From assembly GCA_015499995.1 (NCBI GenBank), contig JADNRV010000168.1:45804-109803 (forward strand): a stretch of 64,000 nucleotides of DNA, written 5' to 3'. The notes beneath the pieces were generated by a model, which worked only from the letters and a program-made list of their open reading frames with translations, made no database searches and was not told the origin of the DNA. Shown one piece after another: positions 10,854 through 21,494 of the stretch. A program made the translations under genes and the position numbers. Every line of letters begins with the position of its first letter. Position 1 is the stretch's first letter. The stretch is from Flammula alnicola (taxonomy: Eukaryota; Basidiomycota; Agaricomycetes; Agaricales; Strophariaceae).

Positions 10854-11330
10854 TGTTACAACTAGCAAGAAACAATGTGATTGCGATGTCGAAGTCAAGC
10901 AACCAGTGATTCCAAAGTCATGTCGAGAGGTGCCTAGATCAGATCATTCACACTTAGAGGCTCAGACGAGCTTAAGTGATCATGTCTAGAGGCTCGACAA
11001 GCTTAGATGTTCGTGGTGAGGAGAGAGGCAAGACAATGAAGTCTAGATTCTCAAGAACTAGCTAAAGTACAGGATTGTGTGTCTACTGTATATATACTAG
11101 TGGAGAGCACGCACAGACCAATAATGTATGACTCCTACTATGATTGAGAGGAGTCAGGAATGAAAAGAAAGTCATCTCGACAATGTTAAAGTCGTCAAGG
11201 CTATTTATAGTGTAGTAATCGAAATAGAACATACTAAAGATAGGATGACCAGATAAGGTAATAGTCCTGGTACTAGTACAAAGATAGAAAAGAAAGAGAA
11301 AAATAGACGCATTGGGGACGGACCGTAACA
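10854..11330 (-). repeat. 3' LTR of the Ty3/gypsy element
   Basis: This 477-base LTR is almost identical to the copy at 21018-21494, differing mainly by transitions, for example TGTTACAACT here against TGTTATGACT there. A high LTR identity normally means recent insertion, which contrasts with the heavy load of stop codons inside. Confidence 0.9.
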
Positions 11331-11364
11331 TTACCCCCTTTGTATGTCGAGACTCCATATCGAC

Positions 11365-12378
11365 CTAGACTTTGGTTGGTCGTCCGGCGGCATCGAAATA
11401 GATCTCGATGCTATCATTGTCACTGCTGGATCCCCACCGAGAACAGTTGGCCATGACATGGCCTGGTGCATGGACATGGCAACTGCGGCATACATATTGT
11501 GTGCAGTCCTTGCTGACATGGTGGGTGGAGTTACAAGAATAGCAATGGTGGTGTGAGTGCGTGCAGCGTTGTCTGCTGATGATGGGGGATTGGGGAGCGG
11601 TGTGGTATGCTGAAGACCTAGTGTGTTTGCTCCTATCGGTGGAAGAGGAGCTGGAAGGGTCCGACCTCTCGACGATGATGGTTGGAACGAACTGTACACG
11701 GGGTGTTCTTCAAAGGGTCCTGGGTCCGGTGGATGCGTTTTCTCGAGCTGGGATGAAAGTTCTTCTTATGGAGAACATGGCGCCAAGCTGTCTATGTAAA
11801 CCATGCCAGACCACATTGTTGAAAGTGGTGTTAGCATATGCACGGAGTCGCATTATTTTATTTCAAAGAGAGGCGATGGTTTGGTGAGTATTGTGGAGAA
11901 TTTCTGTGTCATAGGCCAGCAAGGTGTGATTGGTGACCAGACATTGGACCTGAGCATAGTCTTGTGCAGTGACTACTCAGTCAGTGTATTCTTGGTAGGT
12001 GAAGGTAATGTTGGTCCTATCGGTCCAGTTGGTCGCTTCTGGTACACCAGCAGTTCCCCAACTGGAGTAATCAGAAGGAGTATCCCAACCTGAGTTATCG
12101 GAGTTCAGCATGAGTGCAGGCATCGTGTCGTCTTCAGTTTCAGTTTCTACGGCATTGGGACCAGGCCCTTCAGGGCGATCAGCCACGTCAGTATTGCTGC
12201 GAACTCTATTGAACATGGCATCAATGGCCGCTCGGCGGGTCTGCGGAGTGTTCGTGACAGGGACAGTAATGGGTTCGCCGGTAGTTGGCTCTGGGGTAGA
12301 CCTGAGAGTCAGTTCTTCGAGGGAAAGGTCCTCAGTGCCAGCGATGATCTGGTCGATAACATTAGAGGTGGTAGACAT
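11365..12378 (-). pseudogene. Third ORF of the Ty3/gypsy element, tandem zinc knuckles
   Basis: Downstream of pol and before the 3' LTR, a minus-strand frame runs from ATG 12378 to TAG 11365. It is closed three times by TGA (the first at 11977) but otherwise coherent, about 337 residues. The N-terminal third is acidic and Thr/Pro-rich. A central helical part follows (ANTTFNNVVWHGLHRQLGAM). The C-terminal part has two adjacent zinc knuckles, CYSCNSTHHVSKDC and CRSCHVHAPGHVMANC, before the end. This is separate from the gag zinc knuckle. Its position suits an accessory nucleic-acid-binding protein; the function is unknown. Confidence 0.65.
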
Positions 12379-12718
12379 GTTGTAGTTAAGTGAGATGGGG
12401 AAAATCTGGTACAAAAGATACAATTTTATATACTAGAAATCCTTGATCTGTGCGAGAGGAAGGCAGTGTCATCTTGACTGGTCTTGACTCGTTTTACTTG
12501 GTGCATTTCCGAAATGAGTTGACTAGGTCATCAATTGACCTGTTGATTTTTCAGAACAGTCGAAGTGTCGGTTCAGACTGACTCTTCTGGATGGGGCGAT
12601 GACCGAAGATGAGTGGGGTTGGGTCCATCGAGGCTGTGGAGAACCTTGAGGAAGGTTCGGGTGAGTCAGTGATGACTCGGAGTGTTAAGAGTGGGGGCAG
12701 TGTGTGTGAAGCTTGGAG

Positions 12719-13637
12719 TGGTAGCTACCACTTTTATCATATCTTCTAGGCAAATGCCTGCAGAGCTGTGGGCATAAAGCCTAGAAAATTAATGAAATGA
12801 GATAGCCAGGCAAGTGGAATGAAATATCATTTCATTTCTTGCCAGAAGAAATCTCATAACTAGGAGACTATGATTTCATAACTGCCTGGCTGTTTCATTT
12901 CATACTATTTCATAACTGTCTGGTGACGATTTCATAACTTTCTGGGGAGATTTTTCATAACTGCCAGGCTATTTCATTTCATAACTGCCAGCAATAATTT
13001 CATAATTACCTGGCAGTGATTTCATAACTTTCAGGCAGACTATTTCATAATTACCCACTGGAATATTTCATTATTCTTAGGCAATTAATTACATGAGTAA
13101 TTATGTGAAATAATCATGTTTTAATTGATAAATAGGTGCAATATTCTCTGTACATGCTGGCTGGGGGTGCTGGACCTGTTTTACAATAACTTTTAATTTG
13201 AGGCCATAAATTGATAAGAACAAAAGTAGCAGAGCAAGAAAAAGTCAATTTTTACCTCATCAAAGTGATTACATAATCCAGTCACACAAAAAGTACAATA
13301 TTTAATTAATTATGGTTGCCTGAAAGTTATGAAATCATTGCCAGATAATTATGAAATTGTTGCCTGGCAGTTATGAAATGAAATAGTCTGGCAGTTATGA
13401 AAAATCTCCCCAGAAAGTTATGAAATCGTCACCAGACAGTTATGAAATAGTATGAAATGAAACAGCCAGGCAGTTATGAAATCATAGCCTCTCAGTTATG
13501 AGATTTCTTCTGGCAAGAAATGAAATGAGATTTCATTTCATTTGCCTGGCTATCTCATTTCATTAATTTTCTAGGCTTTATGCCCACAGCTCTGCAGGCA
13601 TTTGCCTAGAAGATATGATAAGTAGTGGTAGCTACTA
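12719..13637. mobile_element. 919-bp foldback element with long inverted repeats
   Basis: Arms of roughly 340 bases at each end are near-perfect inverted repeats, starting TGGTAGCTACCAC on the left and ending GTGGTAGCTACTA on the right. Within each arm the phrase TTTCATAACT followed by TGCCAGG or a variant recurs at least six times, so the arms are themselves short tandem arrays. The centre is AT-rich and non-coding. The 13-base direct repeat GTGAAGCTTGGAG flanks it (12706-12718 and 13638-13650), longer than the 8-11 bases usual for hAT or Mutator-like elements. It is non-autonomous and sits between pol and the third ORF of the chromovirus. Confidence 0.85.
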
Positions 13638-16321
13638 GTGAAGCTTGGAGTTTTGTAGGGATTCCTTTGTCATTGAGGATTTCTTCTAGCTCCTGTCGTC
13701 TGTATTCCATCCTCCTTGCGATCTCTCATAAATTATCTTCTTCCCTCTTTGCATCTCTCAATATGACATCTGTTTCTTGTCGAATGGGGGTCCATCCTTC
13801 TTTGAAGAGAGGTGGGCAATGTGTCAAATAGGGTCTGAATGGTGGCGATGACTGGGCTCGGTGTAAGGATGGGACTCAAAAGTAGAATGTGGGGATCCAC
13901 ATGTCATATGGAAATGGTGGCTGTGTTTAATTGTGTGATAGGCAGTGAGCATCTAAGTTTGATGTTTCTGGTATGGCAGGAGGTGGACGCGTTGTTTGTA
14001 GGCCGTGAGGATTTCCTGTGCGTTTGTAAGTCCGCTTTCATTTTCCCAATTGGCTTCTTTGACCGAATAGCCTTTCCATTTGATGAGGAACTGGTATCAG
14101 CTGTTTCGGAGTTTCTTGTGGTTCAGGATTGAGTCGACTTCATATTCTTCTTCTCCATCGGTGAGATCCAGAGGAGGCTGTGTGAAATTCTTTCCATGAA
14201 TCTCATTTTCCACATATGGCATCAAGAGGATGGCGTGGAAAACATCGTGAATCTTCCAGTGTTTCGGGAGTTGCAACCGATAGGTTAGGGGTCCCAGAAC
14301 GTCTTTGATCAAAAATGGTCCTTCCCGTTCAGGTGCCATCTTTTTGTTGTAATGCGTCTTGAGATTCTGTGAATCCAACCAGACTCTTTGTCCTTTCTTG
14401 AAGGGGATGAATCTTGATTGGCGACGTTCAGCTATTCTTGCTCGGGCTAGTTCATGTGCCGCGAGTGCTTCTTCTCGATCTTTGATTAACTGCTTCATTC
14501 AGTCTTCAACAGTGGGAAACCTCATGTTTTCAAATGAGGTGGGAACAGAGATTGGTGAATACCCCATTTGTAGTTCAAATGGGGTTCTCTGTCTGTCTGC
14601 ATGTCATCGATCATTGTGCGTGAATTCCAGAGTGCTGATGGAGTCTAGCCAAGTATGTGGGTTTGATGAGCAATATATGGAGATATATGCTTCTATTTCC
14701 TGGTTTAGATGTTCCGTGGTGCCATCAGACTGCGGGCAATAGGCGGTGGTCAATTTGGATTTGATGCCCAGAAGCTTTAGAAGCTCTCGGAAGGCTTTTG
14801 CTGCAAACTGAAGGCCATGGTCAGACCTGAGGCTGTCAGGTAGTCCAAATCTTCTGTATAGATTGTCCAAGAGTTGGTGTCTGCTCTCTTCTTGCATGAC
14901 CGAAGTGGAGCAAAGAATGGTAATCACCCCCCCCCCCTTAAGACCATGGTCGACCACAACCAGTACGGCATCTTTTCCGTTGATCTCAGGCAGTCCAGTG
15001 ATGAAATCTATTGTTGGATCGGCAAAGGGTCATTTCGAGTAGGCAGTTTCTTGTGCTATTAAGGCTGGATGTGACGGATTCCTGTCGATCTTGAATTGTT
15101 GGCAGATTCCGCATCCTTTTACGTAGGATTTCACAAAGGTTCACATACCAGGCCACCAGTAATGTTCTCATATAGCATTATACGTTTCAAGTTTCCCCAG
15201 GTGTCCGGCCGTCAGCGGTTCGTGATATTTTTCCACAATTTTGCATCGCAGTGTTTGACTATTAGGGATAGAGTTTTTCCCTTTATAGAACAATAATCAC
15301 TTTCCATCATGTTCAGCAGTGGTCCAGTCCTCTAGTCCTTTTCGTAGGTTTCGTGGTCCATCCTCCAGCAGTATTCTGAGCGCTTCTGCTGCTTCAGTGT
15401 TGAGGTTCAGAGAATTGGCAATCTTTTCCTGTAGTTTGAGGTCTATAAGGCTTACGAAGAGGCCTTCGGGCAAGAGGGTCATGTCATCGTTGTCGGTATC
15501 ATTGTCTGGGATATGGTCTGGTCATCAGGACAGTGCGTCAGATTGGATCATTTTATTTTCTGCTTGGTGGACCAGTTTGACGTCATATTCTGACAGGAAT
15601 AGGGACCAGTGCACTTGTCGTCTGTTCAGTTTCTGGGCAGAACAGAAGTAGGTCAGGTTCTTGTGATCAGACAGGATGGTAGTCATAAACGGTGATCCTT
15701 GGATGTAGTGCCGCCATTCTTGCATTGCTCAGATAATCGCCAGAAGTTCTCGGTCATAGATTTTGTAGTTTCGTTCTGCCGGCAAAAAAGTTTTCGAGAT
15801 GAATGTGCATGGGTGTCTGGCACCATTTGTATCCAATTGTGAGAGTACAGCACCTGATGCATATTTTGAAGTGTCGCACTCTATCTGGAAAGGTTTGGTT
15901 GTGTCTGGCATCAGGAGTACTGGTTCCTCAGTGAAGCATCTCTTCAGGATGTCGAAGGCTTCTTGTGCAGCTTCCGTCCATTCAAAGGGTTGGTCTTTCT
16001 TTAATAGTTTGTTCATGGAACGGGCTATTTCAGAATAAGCCCTAATGAATTTTCGGTAGAAGTTTCCAAATCCGAGGAATGATCATACTTGTTTGAGCAT
16101 TTTCAGTACTGGCCAATCCGCGATCCCTTTGAGTTTGGCAGAATTCATCCTAATTCGTCCTTCTTCAATGATCATGCCTAGATATTCCATGGTAGGCAGT
16201 TCAAAGAAGCATTTCTCGGGTTTCAAAAAGAGGTTGTTCTCTCGAAGCCTTTGTAAGACTCGTCTGGTGTATTCTTTGAGCCGTTCTTTGCTGTTAGAAA
16301 AAAGCAGGATGTCATCCATGT

Positions 16322-18105
16322 TAGTGTTGGAAGGTCCGGTTAGGTCTGGTTTTTGGGTACCCGGAGGCTCTAACCGGCTGCTCGAATGGCCGTTGATCCT
16401 TCCCCGCATTCTCATCAGGGTTCCTCTCTGATAGTGTGTCGGACACTTGAACGATGGTTCCAAGGTGGTGGTAACCGAAAAGTCGTTTTTGCAGAGTCTC
16501 CCTCCGATATGGAGTGGGACATTCATCAAGAGGCTCATGACCTTGTCCTTGGGTTTCCAGGCATACCTGTTACACCGGATACCCCTCTATCTATCGCTTG
16601 GCTTAAGAACAAAGCTGACACTGTAGCGCGGGATGCCTGGTCGACGGAGGTCGACGAGGTTCCCAATTTACTTGGCTCCAATTTCTTGGAGTTAGAGGAT
16701 CTAAAGGGTAATCCTCTCCATCCGACCCCCGTTCGCGGCGGGCCGTGGCTTGAAGTGGGTGGCCGCAACTCTCAGTTGTTCGCCCGCATGTGCCGTGCTA
16801 TCACGAATCATGCTCCGATCAGCTCGTACTACGAGCGGTTCAAAATTGACGATCCATTGGCTCTCGGTTGTACGTGTGGGGTGTATCCTCAGACGCGCGA
16901 TCATCTCTTTGGGTGCCCTAAGCTCCCGATGCTACCTCACAGGGCCCCGCACCTAGTGTGGGGTCTTGAGAAATTTTTGTCTGACAACGTTACAGCGTTT
17001 GCTTTCAACCGGCCCCCAGCCGGAGTCGGATGAGGGACTCTGGATGGGGGGTGATCCTGGGTGTCGTTGGGGCCTTGGCCCAAGACCTAGTGCCCGCAGG
17101 TGTTTCCAGGTTGGTGTGACCAATCCCGCGAGGGCTGCAGCCGTGTTCGTTGCATGGCTTCGCTTGTGACTCTCTGAGTCTATTGCACACATCGCCTGGA
17201 GGACCCGCCATGGTGTAACGACAACGTCGAGTTTGCCAACGAAGTGGGGAGAGCCGGGCAAGCTCTGACTTCATCTGGGTGACCCCCCTGTCCACCCTTT
17301 TAATCCATATCTACCTTACATTCAGTAGCGTTAACAACGCCGTGCGTTTGTATTTCCTGGGCTGCGAGGTCCATCATTTGGGTTTCAGGCTGCTGCGCAG
17401 TCTCGCCCGCGTCGCGCTCGCACGCGCTGCATGCTCCCCTGTGAGCAACCAATTCATTTCTTTTGCTTTGGGTATTGTAGCGTACTCGTTTGTATTAGTT
17501 AGGGACCGGACTGCGACCGTGCACCGGAATATAAATTGTTGATTTTAAAAATAAAATAAAAAATAAAAAAAGGAGGCTCTAACCGGGACCGAGACCGGTT
17601 AGCCTTTGTTCCCAGACCCAAAATAACTGGACCTAACTGCAAATAACCGCTTATAACCAGTTAGTTGCAGTTAGTAACTGGTTAAGACCGAAAATATTAA
17701 AAACCGGTTATAACCGGTAATAACTGCATGTTCGTGACTTAAGATAATTTATTCTCTTTATGTAAGCTTCAAATCGACCCTGGGAACGTTAATTTCGGTA
17801 AAGAACTGACTGAGTTATGATTTTATTACATGCTATCTACTCTTTTGACTGATATTTTATAGTTTTAACCATAACTAAGTCAGTTCTTGACCTAAAATTA
17901 TGGTCCAGGGCTTGTTTTAACGAGAAAAATAAGAGCTACAAATAACCGGTTATAACCGGTCACTAACCGGTCCTATAACCGCAAAATAACCGGTTAGATA
18001 CTTCTCAAAAACCATTAACCACTAACTGCGGTCCGGTTATTTGCGGTTAAGGTCTGGTTAGGTCTCGGTTATTTTCCGGTTAATTAACCGGACCTTTAAA
18101 CACTA
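16322..18105. mobile_element. hAT-type miniature element inside the RT YMDD box
   Basis: The ends TAGTGTT..AAGGTCCGG (16322) and CCGGACCTT..AACACTA (18105) are inverted repeats, and the 8-base direct repeat ATCCATGT flanks both sides (16314-16321, 18106-18113), the signature of a hAT insertion. The interior is non-coding and rich in AACCGGTTATAACCGG-like repeats at both ends (about 17640-17720 and 17940-18090). It carries a LINE insertion; without it the element is about 575 bases. On the minus strand the target lies between the codons for Met-Asp and Asp of the reverse transcriptase YMDD motif. Confidence 0.9.
16378..17571 (+). mobile_element. 5'-truncated non-LTR retrotransposon (LINE)
   Basis: The 15-base direct repeat GGAGGCTCTAACCGG flanks it (16363-16377 and 17572-17586), and the 3' end is an A-rich tail (17543-17571), both hallmarks of target-primed reverse transcription. 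The plus-strand frame up to 17033 holds the end of an RNase H-like domain (IAWLKNKADTVARDAW) and a C-terminal zinc module CTCGVYPQTRDHLFGC, as at the C-terminus of fungal LINE ORF2. The reverse transcriptase and endonuclease are missing, so it inserted as a truncated, dead copy. About 510 bases of 3' untranslated sequence follow. Confidence 0.88.
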
Positions 18106-19572
18106 ATCCATGTAGATAATTATCCAGTGTTCAACTTGGGTGTCAGTGGTCATATCTTTGAACATGTCATCCATCATGGATTGGAAGGTCGCCAGCGAGT
18201 TGCACATCCCAAAGAACATAACAGTGGGTTCGAATAGTCCTTTGTTCATCTTGAATGCCGCTTTCCATTGGTCTCCATCTCGGATCCGAATGTTGTTGTA
18301 GCCCCAATGCACATCTAGTTTCGTGAAGTATTTGGCCCCTTTGAGCTTGTCCATAAGCTCAGGAATGAGGGGTAGCAGATAGGCATTTTTGATTGTCCAG
18401 TCATTTAGGAATCGATAGTCTTGACAGGGCCTCAGGGATCCGTCCTTCTTTGAGGTGAAAAAGAAGGGTGACACCATGGGCAAGATTGAGGGTCAGATAT
18501 AGCCTTTGTTGAAGTTTTTCTTTAGGAATTCATCCAGCTTTACTTCTTCGACTGGTGACAAGGTGTAGGTCTTGAATGATTTTGGCTCGAAGCCTTCCTT
18601 CATCTCGATCTTGTGGTCCCAAGGTCGAGATTCAGGGAAGCGAGCTGCTGCTTGTTTATCGAAGATGTCCAAGTATTCGTGGTATTCTGCCGGTATCATT
18701 TCTTCCAGGGTTTTCTCTTCCTTGGGCTTTTCTTGAGCGAAGGCAAAGGTCTGAGCTTGGGTTGTTTTGGCGTTGATCCAAGTCTCCTTCACTTCTTCGG
18801 TAAGTTCCCCATCGATAAAAGAAATTACTAGGTCATCCATGGTGTCCGTCTCCAGGTGGGATTCTTCCAGGGTTTTCTCAACAGTCCTCTTCAATATGGG
18901 AGTAAACTCCTCATACGTGGGGCTCCTGTCAAGTTTTGAACCCACGGATAGCTCGTCAAGATGTAGGTCCATTTCGTCTGATGAGGGAGTGATACTCCCT
19001 TGTGGCTCCCTTGCAGTCCTGGTCTTGAGGAGCCTGATGAAGGTGTTCTTGAACTTGCTGAGAGATTTCCAAAGTTTCTCTCTCCAGGTTAGGGTCCCGA
19101 GTTTCCAATCGATGTTTGGGTTTCATTTCTGGAGCCATGGGAAACCTAGAATAATTTTCTGCTTTCCAAGGCCGGTGACTATAAGTTTGGTCAGGTCTGT
19201 TCTTCCATTGATGGTGAGATGAATGACGACATAGTATAATATCATTTCCTCCTTATTAGGTGTTCCGTCGATGTTCTTGGCTTTGATTGGTCTCGGAAGC
19301 TGGTGAAGGTCAAGTCCAAGGGATTGTGTGAACTGCTGATGGATGAACTGTCCACCAGCACCGGAGTCTAGGAGAGCGGTGGTTCCAACAATTTTTCTAC
19401 CAGTCTGATTTTTGCATGAGAGAGAACACAGCAAATGCATAGTTTGATTCTCGATCTCGACTACTAATACAGAGTGAATAGAAAGGTAGGGAGAGACTGA
19501 CATTGGGCGGCATCTCCCTATCAAAAATCCTCATTCAAATCATCCAAGCAGGCAGTCTTCTCTTCTAGATCT

Positions 19573-20914
19573 AATTCCTCAATAAGCGAACCTCAATGAG
19601 TGAATGGATGTGTGCGCTAGTTTGTTTTCCAGTGAGTTTCTTCTTTGGCAGTTCAGATCGTCATTGATAATTCATCGTGTTCTGTTTCTTCTTCTTCTTT
19701 GGGCAGTCACGCACCATATGGCCGGGTTCCCTGCAGAAGAAACACGATCCTGTCCTAAGGAGTTCATTTCGTTCTTCGGTAGTCATCACGTCAACGTCCA
19801 TGGCGTCGGGGTCGCGTGGTTTATATGAGAATGGGCATCTCGCGGGTCTGGTCTCGGGTTTTGGTTTCTGATACCCAGTGTTCTGTCTGGCATATCTTTG
19901 TTTGATTGTGTCAGAGATCTTCATGTTCATTTCTCTGTCTTTGGCTTTGTCGTACCAGCCTTGGAGCATGGTAGGTCAGGTTTTGAGTCACATGACTTCT
20001 CTTAACAGTTCTGTTCGAAGGGACTTTTGGAATAGGTCGATCAAGATCGATGGGTCAGAGATCCCAGTCTTCTTTACCAGGATCTTGAAATTCGTGATGT
20101 GTTCTTCTAAGGGTGCTTTTCCTTGTCTAATCGCATATAACTGTTTGAGGGAGTTACCCTTCAAGTCGGTGATCTCGTAGTCTTTGTCGAGTTGGTCAAT
20201 AAAGGTGTCCCAAGTTCCAAGGTCCAGCACTGCATTAGTCGCTGGAGTCGTTCCAACCGCGGGAGCGGCGGGAGTGTAGTGGGAGTCATAGAACTCTTCG
20301 GCCCAATCAGATGCAGCTTCCCCTCACATGAAGGAGAGAATGAAGACAATCTTCTTCTCATCTGTGTTGTAGACGGTGGAATTGATCTTTAGGTAAAGCA
20401 TCACCGTCTTCTTCCAAGAGGCATATTTTTCAATATCGCCATCAAAGTCCTGGGGTCGGTTCAAGTTTATTTCTTTCAGGGTAGGATTAGCCATGGGAGG
20501 AGCGGTCTGTTGACCTGGGGGGTTCGGGGGAGGTGAAGGTGGAGGTGGAGGTGGACCTCATGGTTGTCTCGAAGGTTGTTGCCTTGGTGGTGGGGAGAGT
20601 TCTTCCGAAGAACTAGGAGGGTTAGGAGGAGGTTTGGAAGGTGCGTGGTGATCGTAGAGACCTTTGTCTTCGAGATCTGTGAATGAGGGAAGTTGGACAG
20701 GAGTTCTGGCTCTGGAAGAGGTGGAAAAAAGGCTAGCAGATAATGGATCTGCTGCTTCTTCTAGGGTCTCGGTAGGCTCGCGGGATGGGATGCTGGGGGA
20801 GGATGGTTCAGGGGTGGCTGCAACAAGAAGTTGTTCTCATGTGGCTGATCGAGTTACTCGTGACCTAGCTTGTGAAGCTACTTTCGGTCGAGTTACTGAG
20901 GGTTTCGGAGGCAT
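19573..20914 (-). pseudogene. gag of the Ty3/gypsy element
   Basis: Minus-strand frame from ATG 20914 (a second in-frame ATG at 20494 begins the conserved part). A Pro/Ser-rich N-terminus leads to a retrotransposon Gag core (NRPQDFDGD, YASWKKTVMLYL, the GEAASDWA block, WDTFIDQLDK) and ends in a CCHC zinc knuckle, CFFCREPGHMVRDC, near 19740. In-frame TGA codons at 20324, 19988 and 19661, among others, interrupt it, while the rest reads smoothly. The protein would form the capsid and bind the element RNA. Protease follows in a different frame from about 19524. Confidence 0.85.
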
Positions 20915-21017
20915 TGTGCAGGCTCGGACTCTGAGGAGTCCTACTGCGGCGAGTGTCGGGGTTCAAGGAGTAGTCGACCACTAGATAGTGGTGGAAAGGA
21001 GTAGGAGATAGTCCTTT

Positions 21018-21494
21018 TGTTATGACTAGCAAGAAACAACGTGATTGCGACATCGAAGTCAAGCGACCAGTGATTCCAAAGTCATGTCGAGAGGTGCCTA
21101 GATCAGATCGTTCACACTTAGAGGCTCAGACGAGCTTAAGTGATCATGTCTAGAGGCTCGACGAGCTTAGACGTTCATGGCGAGGAGAGAGGCAAGACAA
21201 TGAAGTCTAGATTCTCAAGAACTAGCTAAAGTACAGGATTGTGTGTCTACTGTATATATACTAGTGGAGAGCACGCACAGACCAATAATGTATGACTCCT
21301 ACTATGATTGAGAGGAGTCAGGAATGAAAAGAAAGTCATCTCGACAATGTTAAAGTCGTCAAGGCTATTTATAGTGTAGTAATCGAAATAGAACATACTA
21401 AAGATAGGATGACCAGATAAGGTAATAGTCCTGGTACTAGTACAAAGATAGAAAAGAAAGAGAAAAATAGATGTGTTGGGGATGGACCTTAACA
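21018..21494 (-). repeat. 5' LTR of the Ty3/gypsy element
   Basis: This is the 477-base partner of 10854-11330, with the same TGTTA..TAACA ends, flanked on the right by the CTTTT target duplication. Because the genes read on the minus strand this is the promoter LTR. No tRNA primer site matching a standard TGG start is obvious in the first bases inside the element, so its priming mode is unclear. Confidence 0.9.

Larger units (their letters stand above)
13930..19524 (-). pseudogene. pol of the Ty3/gypsy element (PR-RT-RH-IN-chromodomain)
   Basis: Minus-strand domains in order: aspartic protease with ALLDSGAGGQF (19524-19123); reverse transcriptase from about 18700, with [13 protein letters not shown] and [12 protein letters not shown], ending in IIIYMD at 18106; continuation DILLF at 16320 with LKPEKCFF and MEYLGMII; RNase H (about 16016-15525) with CDTSKYASGAVL; integrase with an H-H-C-C finger (ending KGCGICQQ), the DFITGLP and RSDHGLQF acidic sites and TTEHLNQE; then a C-terminal chromodomain (YEVDSILNHKK, FLIKWKGY, WENES). 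The catalytic YMDD box is split by the hAT-type element. Stops at 18493, 16083, 15729, 15525, 15522, 15297, 14604, 14499 and 14097 are all TGA. Confidence 0.88.
10854..21494 (-). mobile_element. Ty3/gypsy chromovirus, full length but inactive
   Basis: It is bounded by two 477-base LTRs, each TGTTA..TAACA, and flanked on both sides by the direct repeat CTTTT (10849-10853, 21495-21499), a 5-bp target duplication. Genes read on the minus strand: gag, protease, RT, RNase H, integrase and chromodomain, then a third ORF. The minus-strand purine tract AAAGGGGG abuts the left LTR, which is therefore the 3' LTR. Two further elements (12719-13637 and 16322-18105) have inserted in it. It sits inside the outer Plavaka transposase directly beside an intron donor. 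Coding frames carry about twenty in-frame TGA codons. Confidence 0.9.
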
